DNA of 34,027 nt from Candidatus Omnitrophota bacterium (GTDB lineage Bacteria; Omnitrophota; Gorgyraeia; 2-01-FULL-45-10). The first letter of the stretch is position 1; the number at the start of each line of letters is the position of its first letter. The stretch lies in assembly GCA_029004355.1 (NCBI GenBank), contig JAQURV010000005.1, positions 1-34,027 of the forward strand, read 5' to 3'. Below the pieces are notes generated by a model. The model saw only the letters and a list, made by a program, of their open reading frames with translations, did not search any database and was not told the DNA's origin. Made by a program: the position numbers and the translations under genes. Below, in pieces: positions 16,997-25,417 of the stretch.

Positions 16997-18035
16997 GCTT
17001 ATATATTCATTGATGACCGATAAACGTAACGGGCCGGTATTTGCCCCTGTAAAATTTTTGCTATACCTTGTCTCGCTCGGCTATGGGGCGGGGCTATTTG
17101 TGAGGCATATATTTTACAAGACAGGCATCTTCCGCTCCGAAAAGGTCCCCTTAAAGATAATATCGGTCGGCAATCTCACCCTGGGCGGGACGGGGAAGAC
17201 GCCATTTGTGATGCGGCTGGTCAAGATGCTGGACGAAGAGTGCGGCAAGCGCGCGAGCGTCCTTATCCGCGGCTACGGATGGGACGAACAGACGATGCTT
17301 AAACGCAAACTCGCCGATACCCCGATCCTTGTCGGCGAGGATCGCGCCAGGTCCGCCCACAAGGCGATAAAACTGTACGGAAGCGATACGGCGGTCCTCG
17401 ATGACGGGTTCCAGCATTGGGAGCTTGAGAGAAATCTGGACATAGTCCTTATCGATTCGCGCAATCCTTTAGGCAACGGTTGTCTCTTTCCCCGCGGGAT
17501 ATTGAGAGAGCCCAAAGAAGCGGTCAAGCGCGCCTCGGTCATCGTCTTCACAAAAGTAGATAAGGCCGGATCGGGATCGGACAATATAAGGAATGAGCTT
17601 AAGATGATAAATGGAAGGCTCGTCTTCATCGAGGCCGTCCACAAACCCGTATGCGTGTATGACCTTAAGGCGAGGAAAGCGCGCGCCCTGGACTTCCTGA
17701 AAGGAAAGCGGGTCGTCCTCCTATCCAGCATAGGCGACCCTGATTATTTCGCGGAGTCCGTCCGTCGGCTGGGCGCGGATATAGCGGAGCATGTCGTCTT
17801 CGCCGATCATCATAACTATGATCAAGCCGACGCCGTCCGTATTACCAAGAGATGCGACGAGAGGAAGTTCGATTTTATATTAACGACCGAAAAGGATGAG
17901 GTTAAATTGAGAAGGATGTCATTATCGTTCGGAGACTACCCTGTGATGACCCTCAATATAGAGATGGATATAATTTCGGGAAAGGATGAGCTCGTTGATA
18001 GATTACGTAGCCTATATAGCCGTAAGGGCGCTTAA
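16989..18035 (+). CDS. lpxK: Tetraacyldisaccharide 4'-kinase
   Basis: Inner-membrane-associated kinase that phosphorylates the 4' position of the lipid A disaccharide. An N-terminal hydrophobic segment (about 20-42) is followed by the P-loop GNLTLGGTGKTP (residues 61-72), GYGW near 95-98 and the family motif DDGFQHWEL (138-146). The C-terminus has TTEKDEVKL. At 348 aa it is typical. The start overlaps waaA by 8 nt, and the next gene starts 50 nt before its stop, so the waaA-lpxK-acyltransferase genes form one tightly packed lipid A operon. Confidence 0.94.
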   Translation: MRELIYSLMTDKRNGPVFAPVKFLLYLVSLGYGAGLFVRHIFYKTGIFRSEKVPLKIISVGNLTLGGTGKTPFVMRLVKMLDEECGKRASVLIRGYGWDEQTMLKRKLADTPILVGEDRARSAHKAIKLYGSDTAVLDDGFQHWELERNLDIVLIDSRNPLGNGCLFPRGILREPKEAVKRASVIVFTKVDKAGSGSDNIRNELKMINGRLVFIEAVHKPVCVYDLKARKARALDFLKGKRVVLLSSIGDPDYFAESVRRLGADIAEHVVFADHHNYDQADAVRITKRCDERKFDFILTTEKDEVKLRRMSLSFGDYPVMTLNIEMDIISGKDELVDRLRSLYSRKGA

Positions 18036-19938
18036 TAAGATACTTGGGTTCGTGCCGATAAGCGCGTCGCTGTGGCTCGGCAGGCGCATCGGGGACGTCG
18101 TCTTCTTCTTTAATAAGGAGAGGCGGCTCGTCGCCTACGCCAACCTGAAGAGCGCGTTCGCCGGCGAGAAGACGCCTTCGGAGCTGAGGTCCATCACGAA
18201 GAGGGTATACCGCAATATGGTCCAGACTTTCGTGGAGCTCCTGAACCTTACGAAGGTCAACCGCAAATATTGCGACCGGTATGTGGAAGTCGTGAATATG
18301 GACCGCATCCGCAACGCCTCGAAGTCCGGGAGGGGCACCATACTCCTTACGGCGCACTTCGGCGATTGGGAGCTCTCCAGCCTCGTCAGCTCGGTAGAAG
18401 GATTTCCCATCCTCGTTCTCGTGAGGGAACAGAAGATGAAGCGCCTGAACGAGCTTTTGAATACCCTGAGAGAATCGAACGGCTGCAAGGTCATCAGGAA
18501 GGGGATGGATGTAAAGAATATATTGAAGGCGCTTTACGGGAAGAATATAGTAGGCATTCTTTCCGACCAGGACGCCGGCAAGAACGGCGTCTTCGTCGAT
18601 TTCTTCGGCCGCCCGACCTCTTACCATTCCGGGCCGTTCGAGATCGCGAAGCATACGGGTTCGCTCATATTGCCTAATTTTATAGTCCGCACCGGCGGGC
18701 CCTATCATAAACTTTACCTCGAAGAGTATATAGACTTCGGGAAAGGTCCCAAGGACGGCGATATGAAAGAGAATGTGCAGAGATTCGCGAAACTTCTCGA
18801 GGATTATATACGAAAATACCCCGACCAGTGGCTCTGGCTCCACAAGAGGTGGAAGTCGACGCCTGTCCGCACCGTCCTTGTCCTGAATGACGGCAAGGCG
18901 GGCCACCTGAATCAATCTATGGCCGTAGCGGATCAGCTCCGCCGGGCCAGGATGACTCAAGGTTATGGTCCTGAGGATACTAAGGTAGTCGTGGTCGACG
19001 TTAAGTATAAGAGCAGGTTTTCGCGCGTCCTGCTTACGGCTTGCGCGAGCCTCGTCGGCTGGCGCTGTCACGGGCGGATGGGGATCATGAAGCTCTGCCT
19101 CGAGAAAGAGACTTACGATACGCTGATGAAGACGTATTCGGAATTCGTAGTATCTTGCGGATCGGCTCTCGCGCCGGTCAATGTCTTTATAGCTAAAGAG
19201 AACTGCGCGAAGAACATAGTTGTCATGAGGCCGAATATGCCGATCGGCCTGGGTAAATTCAACCTGGCGGTCATACCGAGGCACGATAAGCCGCGGAACG
19301 CGAAGAACGTAGTCGTGACGGATCTCGCGCCGAACCTGATAGATGAGACGAAACTCGCGAAGGGCGCCGAAAGCATGAAGGACCACCTTCACGCGGACGT
19401 AAAAGACGCGGTGGCGCTTTTTGTGGGCGGAGATAACCCCGAGTTCAGGCTGACGGGCGATATCATGAATTCGGTGATACAGGGCGTGTCGGAGTTCTGC
19501 AACCGTTCGGGCGCATCGATGCTGACGACGACATCGCGGAGGACCTCGCCCGAGATCGAGAATATACTTAAGAAGAGGCTGAATAATTATCCCAGGAGCA
19601 AGCTCCTTGTGGTCGCCAACGACAGGAATTTCGATTTTACGGTAAGCGGGATGCTCGCTTTGAGCAAAGTTGCCATAGTCTCGGAAGAATCTATCTCTAT
19701 GATCTCGGAGGCGATCAGCGCGGGTAAGAAGGTGGTGGTCTTCCGGCTGTCGAAGAATGCCGAAGCGATCACTAAACATGAACGCGCCCTGAAGAGCCTG
19801 GAGAAGGAAGGGTACGTTGCCATTACAGAGTCGTCGAACCTTATGAACGCGCTGGAAAAGGTATGGAACGATAAGGCGCCCGTGACTCCGCCGAAGGACA
19901 TGGAGCGCGTCTTCGAGGCTCTTCGGAAACTTATATAG
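17986..19938 (+). CDS. LpxL-like acyltransferase fused to ELM1-family domain
   Basis: A 650-aa fusion. Residues 1 to about 290 are a lipid A late acyltransferase (LpxL/HtrB, LPLAT) domain, with H124 and E129 in AHFGDWE as the HX4E active site, SDQDAGKNGVFVDFFGRP at 193-210 and an N-terminal hydrophobic segment. Residues about 295-650 match the ELM1 (DUF1022) family, a GT-B-like fold, with the signature NDGKAGHLNQS at 301-311 and a C-terminal SEESISMISEA stretch. Bacterial ELM1-like proteins have no firm function but often accompany lipid A genes; linking acylation to a sugar-transfer step is an inference. The ATG at 17986 lies inside lpxK; a TTG at 17995 is an alternative start. The reading frame is continuous across the domain boundary. 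Confidence 0.88.
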   Translation: MSSLIDYVAYIAVRALNKILGFVPISASLWLGRRIGDVVFFFNKERRLVAYANLKSAFAGEKTPSELRSITKRVYRNMVQTFVELLNLTKVNRKYCDRYVEVVNMDRIRNASKSGRGTILLTAHFGDWELSSLVSSVEGFPILVLVREQKMKRLNELLNTLRESNGCKVIRKGMDVKNILKALYGKNIVGILSDQDAGKNGVFVDFFGRPTSYHSGPFEIAKHTGSLILPNFIVRTGGPYHKLYLEEYIDFGKGPKDGDMKENVQRFAKLLEDYIRKYPDQWLWLHKRWKSTPVRTVLVLNDGKAGHLNQSMAVADQLRRARMTQGYGPEDTKVVVVDVKYKSRFSRVLLTACASLVGWRCHGRMGIMKLCLEKETYDTLMKTYSEFVVSCGSALAPVNVFIAKENCAKNIVVMRPNMPIGLGKFNLAVIPRHDKPRNAKNVVVTDLAPNLIDETKLAKGAESMKDHLHADVKDAVALFVGGDNPEFRLTGDIMNSVIQGVSEFCNRSGASMLTTTSRRTSPEIENILKKRLNNYPRSKLLVVANDRNFDFTVSGMLALSKVAIVSEESISMISEAISAGKKVVVFRLSKNAEAITKHERALKSLEKEGYVAITESSNLMNALEKVWNDKAPVTPPKDMERVFEALRKLI

Positions 19939-19943
19939 AGGAG

Positions 19944-20145
19944 TAAAATTTTTCGATGCAGCAACAGCATGTGATGTGTCAATGTGGCTCGCAGGGACGC
20001 GAAATTTTCAGCCATGTGAAAATTTCGCTCGATAAAAGTTCTCGTACGCTGCCTCGAACTTTTAACGCCCTGCTCGCCTCGCTTCGCTCGGCGAAGCGGG
20101 CTCACCACATCGCCACATCACATTGTGATAGAGATCGAAAAATTT
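19944..20145. repeat. Family A palindromic element, copy A2
   Basis: Palindrome starting 6 nt after the acyltransferase fusion stop. The ends are AAATTTTTCGAT (left) and ATCGAAAAATTT (20134-20145). The core at 19991-20073 has the same plan as A1 and A3, but both stems are changed in a paired way. Hairpin 1 is GCGAAATTTTCA / TGAAAATTTCGC around the unchanged loop GCCATG (20011-20016). Hairpin 2 is TAAAAGTTC / GAACTTTTA around a loop that differs at one base. The right arm carries an extra small hairpin (near 20078-20098) that is missing from the left arm. No gene is supported here. Confidence 0.9.
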
Positions 20146-20158
20146 GCTGGAGAGTGTA

Positions 20159-20399
20159 GTAAAATTTTTCGCTCCGTCAGATGGCAGAACTTTTGGGTGA
20201 TTGCCGGAGCGACTGTTTAAAATTTCGATACCTCATGGCGATATAGCAGGACGCGAAAACTGGTCAACAGATTTAAGCATTACCAGGTTGAGCGGCCATC
20301 GAAATTTTACCACAGCAAATTGGCATGCCTAATGCCAATTTGCGACAAGCGGAGGCAACACCCAAAAGTAAATGCCGGCTTGAGACGAAAAATTATTAC
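20159..20399. repeat. Palindromic element C
   Basis: A 241-bp imperfect palindrome following A2 and ending 11 nt before the next gene. The termini are GTAAAATTTTTCG (left) and CGAAAAATTATTAC (right). Internal matches in order are ACTTTTGGGTG (20189-20199) with CACCCAAAAGT (20359-20369), and AAAATTTCGAT (20219-20229) with ATCGAAATTTT (20298-20308), both perfect over 11 bp. The right arm also holds a self-contained perfect 12-bp hairpin, GCAAATTGGCAT (20315-20326) / ATGCCAATTTGC (20332-20343). A2 and C together fill the 472-nt gap 19939-20410, which has no credible gene. Confidence 0.85.
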
Positions 20400-20410
20400 G
20401 GAATGACTTT

Positions 20411-22510
20411 ATGAATATTTTACAGGTTCTGCCATCACTGGATATCGGCGGAGTCGAGACAGGGACGATAGATCTCGCGAAGTATCTCGTCAGCCGCGGG
20501 CATAAGGCCATCACCATCTCTTCCGGCGGCAGGCTCGTCCGGGAGCTCGACGCTATCGGCGCGCGCCATTACAATCTGCCCATCGGCAAAAAGTCCCTTA
20601 TTAATATCATCCGCATGATAAAAGAGGTGTGCGAGATCATCCGCAGGGAAGATATCGATATCGTGCACGCCCGCTCGCGCGTCCCGGCCCTGATAGCGTA
20701 TATAGCGTGCAAGGCTTCGAACAAGGCATTTCTCACGACCGCCCACGGTTATTACAGGAAACATCTCATGAGCGAGGCGATGGGCTGGGGCAAGTATGTC
20801 ATAGTGGCCTCGAATATAATGGCAAAGCACATGGTGAATAATTTCAAAGTGCCGTATGACAGGATACGCCTGATACCGCGCGGCGTGGACCTCGAGTGGT
20901 TTACCTTCAGGGATCCGTCGGCGCATTCTCCGGCCGGTTTTACGGTCGGGATGGTCTCCAGGATAACCCCGCTTAAAGGACATGCCGATTTTGTAAGGGC
21001 GATAGCCATTCTCAACCGGCAGATACCGAACCTGCACGCCGTGATAGTGGGCGAAGCTCCTAAGAGTAAATATAAGGAGGACCTTGAGCTTCTCATCAGG
21101 AGGCTTGGCCTCTCCAATACGATAGAGTTCCTCTCCGCGACTAACGATGTGCCCAACGTGATGAAGAAGCTGGACGTGCTCGTCTCCGCCACCATAACTC
21201 CGGAGGCGTTCGGGAGGGTAATAATAGAGGCCCAGGCCTCCGGCGTACCGGTCGTCGCTACGCAGGTCGGCGGCGTAGTCGATATTATAGAAGACAGTAA
21301 GACGGGACTCTTATGTTCGCCCCAGAACCCGAAAGACATGGCCGAGAAAGTGCTTAAACTTTACAAGGACAGGGCGCTATGGATGAATCTTGCGATAGGA
21401 TCGAGGCGGCACGTAGAGTCGTATTTTAACCTGGAAAAGATGATGGAGAAGACGCTCGCCGTCTATGAGGAGGCCCTTGCCACAGTGAACATCCTAGTTA
21501 TAAAGATCAGCGCGATAGGCGATGTCATATTGAGCGTGCCGTCGTTGAAGGCGATACGGGCCAAATACCCCAGGGCGAATATCAAGGTCCTGGTCGGCGT
21601 ACAGTCCAGGGAAGCGCTCGACGGGTGCCCGTATATAAATGAAAGGATCGTATGCGATCTCAAAGGCAGACACCGCGGTATCTTCGGCCTGTGGCGCCTT
21701 GGAAAAGAGCTGCGGAGTTCCTGCTTCGACATCGCGATAGATCTACAGAATTCGAAGAGGAGCCACCTGCTGGCCGCGTTGAGCCTCGCACCTCTAAGGT
21801 ACGGTTACGATAATAAGAAACTGTCGTTCCTTTTGAACAGGCGCCTCCGGGACGACGCGCCTTACCTCGACCCGATCGAGCACCAGTTCAGGACGCTGCG
21901 GATGGCGGCCATAAAACCGCAGGAGAAGTGTCTGGAACTCTGGCCGTCGCCCGCGGAAGAGGATCGCGCCGAAAAACTCCTGACGGAAGGGTGGATGACT
22001 CCGTCCGCCGGGCTCGTGGGCGTCAATGTCAGGGCATCCTCGAGATGGGTCACGAAAAATTGGCCGGTCTCGTATATTGCCGAACTGTCGGACAGGCTCG
22101 CGAAAGAGTTCAATGTAAGGACGGTCCTGACCGGCGCCGAAGAGGATATCGATTTTGCCCAGGCGATAGCGAGGTCGGCTAAGTCCAAGCCGCTCGTCGC
22201 GGCCGGCAAGACGAGCATCCTGGAACTAGCCAGTCTCATCAGGCGTTTTAAGGTCTATCTGACGCCCGATTCCGCGCCGATGCATATAGCCGCTGCCATG
22301 GGCACGCCGTGCATAGCGCTATTTGGCCCGACAAATCCCGAGCGCCACGTGCCTCCTTCGGGGACCTGCATGGTCATATCGAAGAAAGACGAATTAAAGT
22401 GCAGTCCGTGCTACAATCCAAATTGTGTCAAGAATTTCGTATGCATGAAGAAGATAACCGTCGATGAAGTGCTCGAGGCGATGCGGCCGTACCTGAAAGA
22501 AGGCGTTTAA
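20411..22510 (+). CDS. Two-domain glycosyltransferase: GT4 fused to GT9 (heptosyltransferase-like)
   Basis: A 699-aa protein with two complete GT-B enzymes. Residues 1 to about 355 are a GT4 retaining transferase: N-terminal DIGGVETGTIDLA, VSRITPLKGH (182-191) and the EX7E pair E265/E273. Residues 359-699 are GT9, the heptosyltransferase family: ILVIKISAIGDVILSVPSL, the TPDSAPMHIAAAMGTP stretch and a C-terminal cluster of four Cys (CSPCYNPNC...C). Both probably extend the LPS core or a related surface glycan at the inner membrane. V359 is encoded by GTG (21485) with GAGGAGG 11 nt upstream, so the GT9 half may also be made separately. The ATG start has only a weak ribosome binding site next to element C. 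Confidence 0.9.
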   Translation: MNILQVLPSLDIGGVETGTIDLAKYLVSRGHKAITISSGGRLVRELDAIGARHYNLPIGKKSLINIIRMIKEVCEIIRREDIDIVHARSRVPALIAYIACKASNKAFLTTAHGYYRKHLMSEAMGWGKYVIVASNIMAKHMVNNFKVPYDRIRLIPRGVDLEWFTFRDPSAHSPAGFTVGMVSRITPLKGHADFVRAIAILNRQIPNLHAVIVGEAPKSKYKEDLELLIRRLGLSNTIEFLSATNDVPNVMKKLDVLVSATITPEAFGRVIIEAQASGVPVVATQVGGVVDIIEDSKTGLLCSPQNPKDMAEKVLKLYKDRALWMNLAIGSRRHVESYFNLEKMMEKTLAVYEEALATVNILVIKISAIGDVILSVPSLKAIRAKYPRANIKVLVGVQSREALDGCPYINERIVCDLKGRHRGIFGLWRLGKELRSSCFDIAIDLQNSKRSHLLAALSLAPLRYGYDNKKLSFLLNRRLRDDAPYLDPIEHQFRTLRMAAIKPQEKCLELWPSPAEEDRAEKLLTEGWMTPSAGLVGVNVRASSRWVTKNWPVSYIAELSDRLAKEFNVRTVLTGAEEDIDFAQAIARSAKSKPLVAAGKTSILELASLIRRFKVYLTPDSAPMHIAAAMGTPCIALFGPTNPERHVPPSGTCMVISKKDELKCSPCYNPNCVKNFVCMKKITVDEVLEAMRPYLKEGV
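21467..21487 (+). promoter_or_regulatory. Possible internal translation start for the GT9 half
   Basis: GAGGAGG (21467-21473) lies 11 nt before an in-frame GTG (21485-21487), exactly where the GT9 domain begins. Free-standing GT9 proteins start with the same kind of sequence. It may be a relic of two separate genes or a working second start. The GAGGAGG also encodes part of the linker (Glu-Glu-Ala), so chance is possible. Confidence 0.4.
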
Positions 22511-23608
22511 ATGAAGATACTGCAAGTGACGACGCATATGAATATAGGCGGGATAGCAAATTACATCCTTAACATTTCCGAGTCGCTCCGGGAAAAGGGG
22601 ATGGAGGTCATGGTAGCGTCGAGCGGCGGCAACCTCGGGAACGAATTGCTTTCGCGTAAGATACCTCACAGGTACGTGGACATAAGGACAAAGTTCGAGT
22701 TTGGCCCCAAGGTTATAGGAGCGGCCTTCCGGCTGGCGCGGATAGTAAAGACGGAGAAGGTCGACATAATACATGCGCATACGAGGGTCTCCCAGGTAGC
22801 GGTATTTTTGGCTTCCAAGTTGACGGGCGTGCCTTATGTCACCACGTGCCACGGTTATTTTAAATTACGCTCGCGCAAACTTTTCGACACATGGGGCAGA
22901 AGAGTTATAGCGATAAGCGATGCCGTAAAGGATCATTTAAAAAATGACCTGGGCGTGGACGAGGAGAGGATAAGACTTATCTACAGCGGCGTAGATATCG
23001 CCAAATTCGCGCGCCGCTATTCCGAAGCCGGGAAGGGCGCGATAAAGATCGAGCTCGGCCTGAAGGATGCGCCCGTGGTTGGGACGATAGGGAGGCTTTC
23101 CCAGGTCAAGGGGCAGAGATATCTGGTCCAGGCGATGGCCGATATCGTTGACAAGATAAGCGAAGCCCAGTGCCTTATCGTGGGCGACGGGGGAGAGCGG
23201 CTTGCCCTAGAGAATCTGACCAGGGCCCTGAATATCAGGGATTCCGTCTGCATCATTCCTTCAAGTCTCGATACTCCGAGGATCTTTGCCGTAATGGATG
23301 TCTTTGTATTTCCGTCGGTTAAAGAAGGCCTCGGCATTGCGCTATTGGAAGCGATGGCGGCGGGTAAGGCCTGTGTGGCGTCCGACATAGGAGGTATAAG
23401 CGATATTATAAAAGACTCCTCCTGCGGCATATTGGTCGGGGTCGGCGATATCAAGGCGATAGCGGAAGCGGTGGTAAAGCTTCTTGGTGACGGAGCCCTG
23501 AGGCAGAAGATCGGCGAGAACGCCAGGAATCTGGTGAGCGAAAAATTTTCGCTTGACGTTATGACTGACAGTGTCATACAGTTGTATAAAGAGGTGATCG
23601 GTGCGTAG
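22511..23608 (+). CDS. Glycosyltransferase family 4
   Basis: A 365-aa GT-B retaining glycosyltransferase. The N-terminal Rossmann half has NIGGIANYILNIS and HAHTRVSQ; the C-terminal half has IGRLSQVKGQ, the PSVKEGLGIALLEA stretch with the EX7E pair, and ASDIGGISDII. It closely resembles the GT4 half of the preceding fusion in length and motif order, so the two probably arose by duplication. It starts directly after the fusion's stop codon and overlaps the next gene by 8 nt. Acceptor and donor are unknown; the surrounding GT9 proteins point to LPS core or another envelope polysaccharide. Confidence 0.92.
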   Translation: MKILQVTTHMNIGGIANYILNISESLREKGMEVMVASSGGNLGNELLSRKIPHRYVDIRTKFEFGPKVIGAAFRLARIVKTEKVDIIHAHTRVSQVAVFLASKLTGVPYVTTCHGYFKLRSRKLFDTWGRRVIAISDAVKDHLKNDLGVDEERIRLIYSGVDIAKFARRYSEAGKGAIKIELGLKDAPVVGTIGRLSQVKGQRYLVQAMADIVDKISEAQCLIVGDGGERLALENLTRALNIRDSVCIIPSSLDTPRIFAVMDVFVFPSVKEGLGIALLEAMAAGKACVASDIGGISDIIKDSSCGILVGVGDIKAIAEAVVKLLGDGALRQKIGENARNLVSEKFSLDVMTDSVIQLYKEVIGA

Positions 23609-24386
23609 GCGGATATTATTTATAGGGATAGTGGCGGTAGCGGTGATAGCGGTTGTTTCCGCCGTCATATATGTCGAGACATCCTATACCGTTCCCATCC
23701 TGATGTATCATTCTATAAATAACGACGCCGGGGCTACCAAGCTATCGGTCTCCCCGGAAGATTTTGCCAGGCAGATGGAATTTTTACACAAAAATCATTA
23801 TAATGTCGTGCCGCTTGAAAAGGCCGTCCCTTTCATCAAGAAGAAAGAGAGGCCGCCGCAGAAGACCATAGCGATAACTTTTGACGACGGCTTTCGCGAT
23901 AATTACGTTTATGCATATCCGGTGCTGAAGAGATACGATATCCCGGCGACCATCTTTGTTGTCATGGACTGGGTAGGCACGTCGCCGAAATACATGGATT
24001 GGGACGAAATAAAGGAGATGTCCGATTCCGGCCTTATCGCTATAGGCAGCCATACTAATGAACACCACTGGCTCTTAGATTCGGACGAAGACATCCTTAA
24101 GGCCGAGGTTGAGGGTTCTAAGAAGACCCTGGAGAGCCGTATCGGGCGCAAGGTCAACGTCTTCTGCTATCCAATGGGCAGGTTTGACGAAAGGTCGAAG
24201 AAGGCGGTAGAGGCGGCAGGTTATTTATGCGCGGTATCTACGAATTCCGGGGACGTGTCCCTGGATGACGTTTACGGCATTAATCGCGTGAGGATATCCC
24301 GCTCGTCGGGTAACTTATTTATCTTTTGGGCCGAGACGACGAGATGCTATGCATGGTTCAAGCAATTTCGCAAGGTAGTTTCATGA
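23601..24386 (+). CDS. Membrane-anchored polysaccharide deacetylase (NodB/CE4)
   Basis: A 261-aa protein with an N-terminal signal anchor (about residues 5-25) and a CE4 NodB domain. The motifs are TFDDGFRDN (catalytic and metal Asp pair), SHTNEH (metal His) and FCYPMGRFDE. It probably removes N-acetyl or other acyl groups from a glycan on the outer face of the inner membrane. The GTG at 23601 is taken as start because GAGG lies just upstream and the hydrophobic anchor follows at once; it overlaps the preceding gene by 8 nt. The next gene begins in its last codons (ATGA overlap). Located among glycosyltransferases, it may trim a precursor of the same glycan. Confidence 0.9.
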   Translation: MRRRILFIGIVAVAVIAVVSAVIYVETSYTVPILMYHSINNDAGATKLSVSPEDFARQMEFLHKNHYNVVPLEKAVPFIKKKERPPQKTIAITFDDGFRDNYVYAYPVLKRYDIPATIFVVMDWVGTSPKYMDWDEIKEMSDSGLIAIGSHTNEHHWLLDSDEDILKAEVEGSKKTLESRIGRKVNVFCYPMGRFDERSKKAVEAAGYLCAVSTNSGDVSLDDVYGINRVRISRSSGNLFIFWAETTRCYAWFKQFRKVVS

Positions 24387-25417
24387 AGAAAAGAATATTG
24401 ATAGTCAATGTCAACTGGATAGGCGATACGCTCTTCTCGACGCCTTTTATACGCGCCGTGAGGGATGCGTATCCTGACAGCTACATCGCCTGTCTTCTCC
24501 ATCCGAGATGCGTCGAGATGCTCGAGCTGAATCCCCGATTGGACGAGATAATCATATACGATGAAGAGGGCGTTCATAAAGGGCTCTTCGGTAAGCTTGC
24601 CCTGATAGCGTCGCTGCGGAAGAAGCGTTTCGATACCGCGTTCCTTCTCCACGGGTCCTTTACGAAAGCATTCATAGCGTTCCTTGCAGGCATAAAAGAA
24701 CGGGTGGGGTATCCTACGAAGAAGAGGCAGATGCTGCTGACGAAGGTGGTCGAGGCGCCGTCGGAAGAGCTGCACAAGGTAGAATATTTTTTGAATATCG
24801 CCAGGGCTTACGGCCTGGCGCCGAAGAGCGTTTCGTATGAATTTTTTATAGACGATTCCCATAAAAGATTTATAGCGGGCCTGCTCCGGGAGTCGGGCGT
24901 TTCCGAGGGGGACAGGATCGTCGTCCTGTGTCCGGGCGGCAATTGGGACCCCAAGAGATGGCCGAAGGAGAATTTTGCGGCATTGGCGGATACACTGGCC
25001 AAAGAATACGGCGTCAGGATCGTGATATCCGGCGCGCGGAAGGACCTGAGGCTCGCCGAAGAGATAAGGGGCATGATGAAGGCGAAGCCGATAATTATCG
25101 CCGGGAGGATGACGCTGAAGGAACTCGGGGCGCTCTTTTTGCACGCCGGCCTTGTTATCGCGAACGATTCGGGGCCGATGCACCTTGCCGTAGCTATGAA
25201 GGCAAGGACGATCGCTCTCTTTGGCCCGACCTCGCCGGCCATCACGGGACCGTATGGCGAAGGCCGCTATAAAGTGATCTCGAAGAACGATACCTGCGAC
25301 ATACCATGCTATGATGTCACGTGCCGGGACAACCGTTGCATGGCCGCGATAAAGGTCGAGGATGTGCTGAAAGAAGCGAAGGAAGCGTTAATGACAAACT
25401 GCCGGGCCGCAAGATGA
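24383..25417 (+). CDS. GT9 heptosyltransferase-like protein, first of three
   Basis: A 344-aa GT9 family protein (ADP-heptose:LPS heptosyltransferase type). It begins ILIVNVNWIGDTLFSTPFIRA, as WaaF-like proteins do, and has CPGGNWDPKRWP in the middle, ANDSGPMHLAVA and ALFGPTSP in the C-terminal half, and a terminal Cys cluster CDIPC...C...CM. The ATG at 24383 is chosen because it overlaps the deacetylase stop (ATGA) and gives the family start; the frame is open further upstream inside the deacetylase gene. It is the one of the three that looks most like heptosyltransferase II. The donor cannot be proven, but a heptose kinase is encoded at 30764. Confidence 0.9.
   Translation: MKKRILIVNVNWIGDTLFSTPFIRAVRDAYPDSYIACLLHPRCVEMLELNPRLDEIIIYDEEGVHKGLFGKLALIASLRKKRFDTAFLLHGSFTKAFIAFLAGIKERVGYPTKKRQMLLTKVVEAPSEELHKVEYFLNIARAYGLAPKSVSYEFFIDDSHKRFIAGLLRESGVSEGDRIVVLCPGGNWDPKRWPKENFAALADTLAKEYGVRIVISGARKDLRLAEEIRGMMKAKPIIIAGRMTLKELGALFLHAGLVIANDSGPMHLAVAMKARTIALFGPTSPAITGPYGEGRYKVISKNDTCDIPCYDVTCRDNRCMAAIKVEDVLKEAKEALMTNCRAAR

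Noticed and set aside
17953-19779. 608-codon open frame on the minus strand opposite the acyltransferase-ELM1 gene
   Set aside because: It lies fully antisense to a gene with clear family motifs, has no recognisable domain and is rich in Arg/His/Tyr as expected from mirrored codon bias.
24326-24382. Upstream starts for the first and second GT9 genes (also 25321-25413)
   Set aside because: These extensions lie inside the preceding genes and lack family similarity; the ATGA-overlap starts give normal GT9 N-termini.
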